This document shows, piece after piece, positions 55,869 to 64,000 of a stretch of DNA of 64,000 bases. The DNA is from Massariosphaeria phaeospora (Eukaryota; Ascomycota; Dothideomycetes; Pleosporales). The first letter of the stretch is position 1. Every line of letters starts with the position of its first letter. Below the pieces are notes generated by a model, which saw nothing but the letters and a program-made list of their open reading frames with translations, made no database searches and was not told the DNA's origin. A program made the translations under genes and the position numbers. Where the stretch lies: the NCBI GenBank assembly GCA_011032825.1, contig JAADJZ010000017.1:372001-436000 (forward strand). The letters are read 5' to 3'.

Positions 55869-57131
55869 ATGCGATTAACAACATCGCGCTATGGGCTTTC
55901 CACGCCTGTTCCTACCCACTGTCGACGAGCAGCCCAACGCCTTGCACGGTACCAGTCAACCGCAACGAGCACCAGCGACGAGCCGACCACCCCCTCGCTA
56001 AGCCCGCGATGGCTCTCGGACATCAAGACGCGCGTTGGGAAATGCATAAACTTCGGCTTGGATACCCCACAGACAATGAAGGCCGGCTCGATCCTGCAAG
56101 AGATAGCTGTGGACTGGAGAGAGCTGGTAGCAGGCAGCGAAGGCTTTCTCACAGGGAATGGTCGTAGAGGCCTCTATCGGCAGGAAGTGGTCTGGGGAGA
56201 AATGGTACTGTAGCTTTTTGTCCCGGCCAATACTGCTATGCAATGGCTAATGCAGGCATTTTGCGCGGCGCACAGGACAGCATGGTGAGATACATATATG
56301 GCAAGATTGTGCTACACCAGTGCTAAACAGATTCAAGGGTATTCATTGATCTCAATCTCTTTGTTGGGGTCAGACTGTTGACTGTGTTACAGGTCACGTA
56401 AACAATGTCATCTATAACAGATACGCAGAGTCGGCTCGAGTGAATTGGGCGCTCAATTTTGCCAATACTATTGATCCCGCACACAAATCCGAATGGACTG
56501 GGTTGGTGACACCCTCGGGCATCGGCATGATTCTTCGTAGCATCCGAACCGACTACAAGTTTGTGAGTAGCCCCTCCGAGCTGCATGTTGAGACTCAAGC
56601 GGATGTCCCGCACTATGTCTGTGCTGGCCCGGTCTACTGAATACGATAGGTCTCGATAGAGGCCTTCGATCCTAGGAGCCTCCTGCCAGAATCGCGCAAC
56701 TATCCCGCGGCATTCGACAATGTGTGATAACGAGAAGTAATTATGTGGTCAGCTTGAGCTGCTAACTCACCATCATGTAGCCAATGAAGTGGCCAGACCG
56801 TGTAACGGTACTGCACAAGCTCAGGAATAAGCCGACTTCGGATACGGACCACTTTATTCTCGACGTGATGATACTGTCAGAGGTGCATCGCCGCCCTGCA
56901 GCGCGATGCGTCGAGGATATCGTGATCTACGACTACAAGGGAGCGCGAAAAATGCCACTTCAACCTTTCATGGTGGACAAGTTCAAAGAGACGTTTGAGC
57001 TCCAAGAGCAAGCTAAAGAGACGTACGGGAAGAGAGTGACTGAGTTGACTGAAAGAGTGCGGGAATTGGAGCAGGACAGCTGGGACCGCCCAGATGCAAA
57101 GGAAGACTTTGGCAGCGCGGAGAATCCATGA
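55869..57131 (+). CDS. mitochondrial hotdog-fold thioesterase-like protein
   Basis: Exons 55869-56204, 56276-56284 (9 bp, Asp-Ser-Met), 56374-56562 and 56781-57131; about 294 residues. The N-terminus MRLTTSRYGLSTPVPTHCRR is a mitochondrial-type presequence. The hotdog region runs from LYRQEVVWGEM over GHVNNVIYNRYAESARVNW (4HBT-type signature) to ILRSIRTDYKF and WPDRVTVLHKL. A Glu-rich helical C-terminus follows. The junction before GHVNN is unusual: the best acceptor (56391-56392) would put the frame off by one base after the 9-bp exon. The acceptor at 56372-56373 keeps frame but adds six residues. Function in fungi is not defined; thioesterase activity is inferred from the fold. Confidence 0.7.
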
Positions 57132-59933
57132 AGCATCTGTTACACGCATGTCCGCAAATCCAGTGCAGTAGTGAGCGAATGCGGCGGCAAACGGAACCGT
57201 CGACTTACCCATCTAGATGATCTGCATGCCCGTTGAGCGCGTGACCGTCGTTGCCTTTCCTAATCCGCACATCCAGCTCGAAGGCGATCTTCTATTGGCC
57301 CAGATGGTCAACCCTTCTGATAGAGGGGCAGAAACAGTCATAGAGGGGTGGAAATGTTTTCCAAGAACCTCCAAACGACCTGGAAATCTTCCGAGACAGA
57401 TACCCAACAGCCGAACGATCAGCCTGGGGCCAGGTTGCGGATATTGAAATAAATTGCGGTGTTCACGCACGTCGAGCTTACGGGCAGTGAGCGGCGGGGG
57501 CTGCATCAGATAGAGACTGAAGAAGGACTATCAAGTGGAACCGGCGTCGCGGGGTCCTAGTCGTACCAGTCGTACCAGATTTCCCTTTGCAGACGTTGCA
57601 GACTCTGCCGCGGCAGGTGGACGAGCGATGCTGCCATGACGCGATATGGCACGTCTCGATTCGCTGCCAGAGGCATCTAACTCAGGGACATCCCGGTGCA
57701 AACAGATGAATAACCGGGGCTAAATAGGAAAATCGCGTGACGATTGGCCCCCGCCGGACGGTGTGTTCCGCTGCATGGTGTTGTGTATCGCGATGGAACG
57801 AGAAAGATAGGATAGTGAGGGGCACGGTGATAAACATCCGAGGTGTGCCACCACCACCACCCTGGCAAACTCCATTGTCGATGCGTGCACCTAATAACTA
57901 CCTACCCACCTTTGCACTGTAAATTCTATTTCACATTACCTAGTATGCTGGATACAATAGGATATGCTTTGGGAACTAAATGCAACAAGTTTACTTACTG
58001 CTAGAATCGTCTATACTGTCAATCCATACGTAGCTAGCGTGCAGCCGCACAGTGAATAGAGCAAGCCTGTATGTACATTTAAACACGTAACAAAAGATCT
58101 ACCGTTACCAAACGCTGTCTGCGCGTGCAAAAAAAATCGATATTTGTGGTAACGTCATCGACGCCAGGCGAAACAACATATGTGCAGGATTCTAGCGTTG
58201 CAGCGTTTGACATCGATATTTTTGCGGACTATTTACAATCTATCATTTTATGGTTTTTTGGGTTTTAGCTACACAAACATGAGATCAAAGCCCCTCGTAT
58301 CTCAGAACACAAATCACGTATTTATAATCTATATATACCCCAACAATCCGCAAATCCTCCACATACACCCATGTACGCGGAGAAAACGGCGGCCGCTGCC
58401 ATCTAGGCCGCGTACTGGTAGGGTTTCACCCGGCGGATTAGTAGTTATGTGGGTGACCACTAGCGAAGACGGTTCCGATGTGTATGTTTTTTTTTTATGT
58501 TTTTTTGGTTTGTTGGAGGGGGGATTGAGAGGGAGGGAAGAGGGAGGTAGGTGGATGAATGGGATTTTTTTTACTACGGTGGTGGGTGGCTGGGTGGGTG
58601 GGTGAGCTTGAAAATTCGTGATCTTGATAACAACCAAGCCGGACTGACTGGGCTGGTGATTTGCGATTTCGGCGGGGTTGGATATATACGTTAGGAAGAG
58701 ACAGTTATAGGTGTTATGAGGGTATGATGGATGCTGTTGTCTTTATAGAAGGCTTTTTGTATTTGGATAGCTCTCTTGTCTATGGACTTATAGAAGCTGG
58801 CAGGCTAGGCTAGTCAGACGACGCCTGGATGTAAATCACGTATACGTCCTGCACAGAGTATCCGTGCTCGACTGATTGTGTGAAAAAGTGGTTATGTGTT
58901 CCTGAACATCCACAGGTTTTATCTCCTAGCAGAAACAGTAGGGCTTGTCTAGACAGACCAACGTCATGTACTCCGCTCCGCTTATTCTTCCAGAACAACA
59001 CTATAGTATGAGATCTCATTCAGGGTAGAGTTGGCCATGACATGGCCCTAGAGATACAGACAGTAACACTTCAAACTTCTTCCCCTTTACTAATATACGC
59101 ATGATACTGGATGGACATTTGCTCAAAGCAAATGCTGCTTCACACAAGAACCTGGAGGTGAGATCACTCGTATGAGCGTGTGCTAGTCGTCGCAGCGTCA
59201 ATTGTGTTTGACCTTCTTCAAAGAACCAAATCCTCTATCTAGCCAACAGTGTCTATGCGAACTCTGCCTCACACTCTTATCCTCTTACTACTTCCGGCGC
59301 ATCTCAGACGGCACTACCAAGGGCTTGCCACTAAGAGCAAGTCCTGTTTCTGGCGCGAATGATCGACCACATATACTCGTATATGGGAGTGCTGCGAGGC
59401 CTCTGGCAGGAGCCGGGGCGCAGGGCACAGGGGTGCTCCAGCAGGTCGTGTGTGCGGAGCTGCAGTGTGTGTTTGCTGTGCTGGTGGGGAGGGGGTTGTA
59501 CAGCAGTCGTGCCACCTGCACTCTCTGGGGGACTCCGGCAGGCTTCCAAACAGCTCGCGCCGGCACCATCGGACGGCTTGCTCGCGGTGCATGGAGTTTG
59601 GCTTTTGACAGTGCGCGATATTGGATATTGGCGGTGCGACAGCTTGTCAAGCGGTGCGGTGGGGGCTGCGGTTCCGTGGTCCAAAGGCGCTGCCACACGC
59701 GCAGCCCGGGTGTGTCGCCTGTCGGGGCTTGGCAGCAACGCTTGCACCTTGGAAAAGCGCAGCCTGCAGTGTGCACCACGACTCTCTCTACACTCCTTCG
59801 TCGCCCTCACACGACACCCCCCCACCCCTCATTCCCCAGCGAGCAGCGGCTCCCGTTCTTCCAGTCTGGCTCGTCCTGTGCAGCAGTCGAGTCGACTTGG
59901 GGAGACCGCAGCTGTTCACCGCCCCCCTCTGGC
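57132..59933. other. gene-poor stretch, about 2.8 kb
   Basis: Upstream of AcrB. Contains poly-T runs (58486-58508 and near 58565), an open frame at 58180-58605 of low-complexity composition, and a GC-rich segment 59400-59930 that is open in the AcrB frame. I see no RNA gene or transposon end. Confidence 0.4.
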
Positions 59934-62900
59934 ATGGTGCAACGGAGCAGCAAGAGGAACGCGGTTCACCAGCACGACAAGAGGCATGAGAATGGTAATC
60001 GGCTGTGCGCCCCTCCCGCAGCGCTCCCGTTAATTCGAGCAGGTCTCGCGGCCCCCGGCAAGCGCATCACCAAGCAGAAGAGCATCCCGCAGCTCAACGG
60101 CCACGCGACGGGCAGGACGCAGCCGCCGACGCCGCCGTTTGCCGGCGATGTAGCGGAGCATGCGACGCAGCCGGCGAGCGCTTCGGATCCAGCCAACGCC
60201 CTCTATACCAATGCCGCCGGCGCTGCCTCGTCGACCGCGGCCGGCGAGCGCGCGCGCGCAGCTTCCGATCTCTCGCTCGACGGCCTCGAGGCCTGCCGCC
60301 AGTACGACCACGGTGGCAGCGGCCCCCTCGAGTCTGCGCCGCTCCGCCGCCTCGAGGCCAATGGTCACAGGGCGCCGTCCGTCTTCCCGGTCAACATGCT
60401 CACCGTGGCCACCACCATTCTCTCGTCCTGTCCTCTGCGGGATGTGCTCGCTATCCTCATTATCCTCCTCCAACTGCCCCCTACCTTCCTCACCCTTATC
60501 CAGTTCCTCTTCGCAACCCTCACATTCGTCCCTCCCCAGGCCGGAACCCCTCTTTCGGCCTTGTCCGCATTCCCTTCTTTTACCGACATATTCCAGGGTT
60601 CCGGCGGGACTCCTTCTCTCTTCACCATTGTCTTTGCAGACGTTATGATATTGCTCGTTTGGCTCGTGCTATGGGTTCCTGTACAGAACTTCCTCCTGGA
60701 CCTCGCCCAGGCCGTCATCGCCATAGCCCTTGGCGGTGCTGCTGCCGGCAGGAAGGGCACGACCAACAGCATCATCATTTGTTTCACCATTATTGCTTCG
60801 AATCACGTCTTTAGATTCAGGCCTCTCCGGCAACACATAGTTCAATTCTTGTGGACCGGGCTCGCCCGGGGAGGCCTAGAATTCTTGACGAGTCCGCCTA
60901 GTATTCCTTCATATTCAGAAAGCTTCTCGACCCCCCATGGTTGGCCAAGGAGCCTATTGGGTATTCACATTTTAGCCCAAGGTGTCGTTCGTATTATCCG
61001 GCGTTCTCTTTCTCGACGGGAGGCTGCCCAAAGCCTGCCTACTGGCAAAAAGACAGATCCTGAGGCCGCCAATCACATGTCCCGCCCTAACTCGACCAGC
61101 TTCGATGCGAGTGTGGATGTGCCCAATTCAACGAGCGGCGACGGCCGGCCACCTGGACCATCGCCTGCGGTACATTCACAGAAAGAGAAGGTAGTTAGTA
61201 GCAGTAGGAAGAAGAGGAAACAGGCTACACATGTGCGGAGTCAGCAGCCTTTTTGGGCCGCACTTGCTAGTACAAAAGTCACAGTTTTGAAAGAGATGGA
61301 GAGCAGCCGGGCAGCGAACGACGCTGGCGAGGCTAACGCAAAAGATGCAAGTCACATTGGAAATGCTATTTGGAGAACAGAAGACGACCGAGTTTGGATC
61401 TCAAACGTCAGTCATTGCGACATTTCATTCCGGGCCAGTATGTTCCGTGGGGTTGAAGAGGAGAATGCAGCGGAGGACGAGGAGAATTGCAGCGTGGGTT
61501 CTGGCATTGACAAGTCGAAGCCTTTCTATATCCGTGTGAACGGGGCTGATTGGAGTTCAACTCGGATCCGACAGAACCCATTGCTCGGCTACGGGGAAAC
61601 TGAGGAAACAGGTGCTTGGATAGGAGAAATATTTGGTCTGACCGCTTTGTCAAATTACCATTGCGAGTTCGTCAGGACCACGGATGACCAAATCTTCTAT
61701 TCAGCCAGCCTTATTACCTCAACGAGTCCCATTGCCGAACAAGGTAAGCAGAATAGCTCATTGCATCGACTCCTAAACACTGATCTGATGTTCAGCCTCT
61801 GTGACTTCTCCTGCTGCGCACAAAACCTTACGACCTTCGTCGCCCACGACAACTCTAAAGAACTCAATCGCTGCCGCGGATCAACAACTCCAGGAACAAC
61901 GCAACCGCATAAAACGGAACCGCAAGGACCACAAGGCTGCAATTACAGCCATCAAAAAAGAGGTGGATACACTCAGCAATCGCCTCGCTAATGCCGGTGG
62001 CAGTGACGAGCGCCAACGGCAGAGAGTCCTTCAATTTACCCAGAGTATCCGTCAGGCCGAGGATGCTGCCGGTGAACTTGCCCTCCAAGGCCTCGCTCTT
62101 GGGGAGATACCACGCAAAGACACGGAAGAAGCTGCTGCCAAGAAACAGGTGTGGCGCCAGGAACGAGACAAGAAAAATGCTGTCTGCACTGACTTTGACA
62201 ATGTCAAAGGCGAGACGGAGCGCCAAATCAGCAGCGTCGAGGCGGACATTAGTTCTGCCGTTCAGAAAAAGGAGCGCCTGCAGCAGCGACAGACAAGACT
62301 TCATGAGCAACATGATCGACTCGTCACTGCTAACAAGGAGGGGTTCTCGGCTAAGCAACGGAGGGACCAGGAACGTGTCGCCTTAACGCAGGATCGAATC
62401 AACGTTGAGAATCAGTATCGCAGCAATATCAACAGCTACGAGCGCCGCAGTACTGAGAACAACCTTGCGACGGGTCAGATTGTGCAGACAATTCAGCATT
62501 ACGAGACACTCCTTCTTCAACAGGCTCAGCAGACGACTTCTGTCCCCAACACTCCCGAAGGTCCACTTCCCGGTACCAACAGCATGTCCCCGCACGCAAG
62601 TGCCTTTACCAGCTTCACGTTCCCGTCGCTTAACTCTCAGGTCAACAGCACTCCAGGATCCCTTCGTGGTGGCCGAGGCAGATCATCGTCAATGCTCTCA
62701 AACGTCTCCGGTTTTACCGATGGCTTCGATGATCAAGCCTCTCCAACTCTCACGGCACTAGGCAAGCCATTCCACACGTCAAGCTACCTCAATGGCAGGA
62801 ATGGAAGCCACGGAAGTGGTAGTCTCAGTTCAGGAACATCCAGCCAGAGCTCGAGTCAGCGCGATCCAATGAGTCCACCCCCTAACGTGAAGCCACTGTT

Positions 62901-62958
62901 GTCAAGGAGTCCCACGAGCGGAAGTACAGGTGTGGCGAGTCCAATGAACGGTCGTTAA
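59934..62958 (+). CDS. AcrB-like ubiquitination-network protein (membrane segments plus coiled coil)
   Basis: Three exons: 59934-59994, 60043-61743 and 61796-62958; 974 residues from MVQRSSKRNAVHQHDKRHENG. The first intron (48 bp) is a multiple of three without a stop, so retained transcripts would also be coding. Domains: a basic start with GKRITKQKSIPQLNGHATG, an Ala-rich linker, and hydrophobic segments at about residues 135-180, 210-250 and 258-275 (for example LRDVLAILIILLQLPPTFL). An Ig-like or globular part follows (FYIRVNGADWSSTRIRQNPL, TGAWIGEIFGL). Exon 3 encodes a long coiled coil (RNRIKRNRKDHKAAITAIKK..) and a Ser/Gly/Pro tail. The layout matches Aspergillus AcrB, linked genetically to acriflavine resistance and the CreB/CreC deubiquitination pathway. 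Molecular role unknown. Confidence 0.82.
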
Positions 62959-63410
62959 AGATCTGGGTTCTCTAAATAGTTGTTTCCAATGTGACATTTC
63001 CATTCTTTTGGTGGATACACGACGATTCCCTGGTTGCTTCTTCGTTCTTGACATGCTAACCTTGATTTCGACCTTGGATATTACGATAGGTCCACTTTGT
63101 GAGCTTGGTCCATACGGTCCATGGCACGTGTTAGAATGACGATGCCGCATGACAGTACGGTGGCGTTGACGGTCAGTGAATCAGTTGTGAACGACTCTTT
63201 CTTTGAACAGCAGCTTTGTTGTACCCTTCTATGCACTCCAGCATTTACTACGTTTCTCATACGCGGCGTCGGCGCCTCATTCACAGGAATCGCGACTATC
63301 TACCTTGGCAACTATTTTCTGTTTCTATATACGCGATGTGTTTTTTTTTTACGCAGATGATCTTTTCTAGCTACTAGTTACTGCTTACTACTACTACTGA
63401 TTAGTTGGCT
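62959..63410. other. intergenic region between AcrB-like gene and P6
   Basis: About 450 bp; pyrimidine-rich leader-like sequence before the ATG at 63411. No gene seen. Confidence 0.35.
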
Positions 63411-64000
63411 ATGGCTGGTGTTGTTGCTGCTGCTGCTGCTCCCACAGCGACGCAGGAGGCAGTAGAGCAGCTGAGATTGTTTGAGGGGTTGAAGGCGCAG
63501 ATTGTTAGTATGTTGCATGTTTTTTTTTCTCTCTCTCTACCGCATTTTTTACACACATGCACACTTCCCCGTCAGTCTCTCACACGCATTCCTCCAACTC
63601 CACCTCTGACGAACTCCCGCCCAGGCATCGCCACCGCCCTCTACGGCACCGCTCACTCGCCCTCGCCCACCCCCGCCTTCGATGTCATCACCTACTACAC
63701 GTACACCCCTCAACCGCAACCGCAACCGCAACCTCAACCGCTATCTACATCCACCACACTCCCATCCGCACTCACACCATCTGCACCCGCACTTCCAACC
63801 CCCATCATCTCACCTACCCCTCACCCCGCCTCCATATCCGCAGCCCTAATAACCTACCCGCGCCACACGCCCCCCTCCTTCACCGCCTTCTGCATCCTCG
63901 CCCGCAGCGAGCCACCCGCCTCTTCCTCCCCGTTATCCTCTTCCCCCATCCCCGCTACGCGCGCCCTGCTCTCCGACCTGCGCGTCGCGCTAGGCGCCGT
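63411..64000 (+). CDS. small-gene family member P6 (uncharacterised), cut by window edge
   Basis: Exon 1 is 63411-63507 (MAGVVAAAAAPTATQEA..). A 117-bp GTATGT..CAG phase-1 intron follows, then exon 2 from 63625, open to the window end; at least 157 residues. The core is LFEGLKAQIVSIATALYG, then AFDVITYYTYTP, a (QP)n repeat coded by CAACCG units, and a Pro/Ser/Thr-rich insert. ISAALITYPRHTPPSFTAFCILARSE and IPATRALLSDLRVAL come last. The intron falls in the same codon position and phase as in P1-P4, 20 kb away. The insert makes this the longest spacing between the two halves of the core. Function unknown. Confidence 0.6.
   Translation, partial: MAGVVAAAAAPTATQEAVEQLRLFEGLKAQIVSMLHVFFSLSLPHFLHTCTLPRQSLTRIPPTPPLTNSRPGIATALYGTAHSPSPTPAFDVITYYTYTPQPQPQPQPQPLSTSTTLPSALTPSAPALPTPIISPTPHPASISAALITYPRHTPPSFTAFCILARSEPPASSSPLSSSPIPATRALLSDLRVALGA

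Noticed and set aside
58180..58605. 141-codon open frame
   Set aside because: Composition is hydrophobic then poly-Phe/Gly from poly-T and GGGT runs; not like a protein.
1..64000. tRNA and rRNA genes
   Set aside because: I looked for the GGTTCRANTCC internal box and paired arms and found no convincing case; a covariance-model scan would be decisive.

Overview
The window looks like nuclear DNA of a filamentous ascomycete, most likely a Dothideomycete. Genes have many short introns (about 46-150 bp) with GT..AG borders. The gene set is typically fungal, including a Pezizomycotina-type AcrB protein and a bromodomain/BAH RSC subunit. There are two Fot1/pogo-type DNA transposons and no operons. 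No rRNA, tRNA or CRISPR array was seen. All gene models were spliced by eye by joining reading frames across consensus introns. No database search was possible, so family names rest on recognised motifs.

Layout. 1-1,450: one end of a decayed Fot1/pogo-like transposon. 1.6-7.4 kb: DHR2-like DEAH helicase, RPS20 and a CUE3/ASCC2-like protein. 7.4-10 kb: gene-poor. 10-19.4 kb: APH-like kinase-fold protein, TAN1, a pRiA4b ORF-3-like protein, an FAD monooxygenase and RSA3. 19.5-26.6 kb: the SKI3 gene in two halves on opposite strands, with a TA-flanked Fot1-like element carrying perfect 49-bp inverted repeats between them. 27-39 kb: RSC1/2-like subunit, OTU1, VPS41 and an RMND1/Mrx10-like mitochondrial protein. 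38.9-44.2 kb: five small genes that look like diverged paralogues, with a sixth entering at the right edge (63.4 kb). 45-57 kb: an unknown gene, SEC14, CCR4, a methyltransferase, an ETFRF1/LYRM5-like LYR protein and a mitochondrial hotdog protein. 57.1-59.9 kb: gene-poor. 59.9-63 kb: AcrB-like.

The two main observations are as follows. (1) SKI3 appears to have been cut in two by an inversion of about 3.4 kb. The inverted piece carries its promoter, its first 285 or so codons, the transposon and the 5' end of a neighbouring gene. Flipping 19,775-23,192 in thought rejoins SKI3 in frame. (2) The small-gene cluster shares a core motif, and five of the six members share a phase-1 intron at the same motif position, which suggests a lineage-restricted family without an obvious known function.

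Several window genes act in RNA decay or translation quality control (SKI3, CCR4, CUE3) or ribosome and tRNA maturation (DHR2, RSA3, RPS20, TAN1). In a fungal genome this is probably chance neighbourhood, not a cluster.
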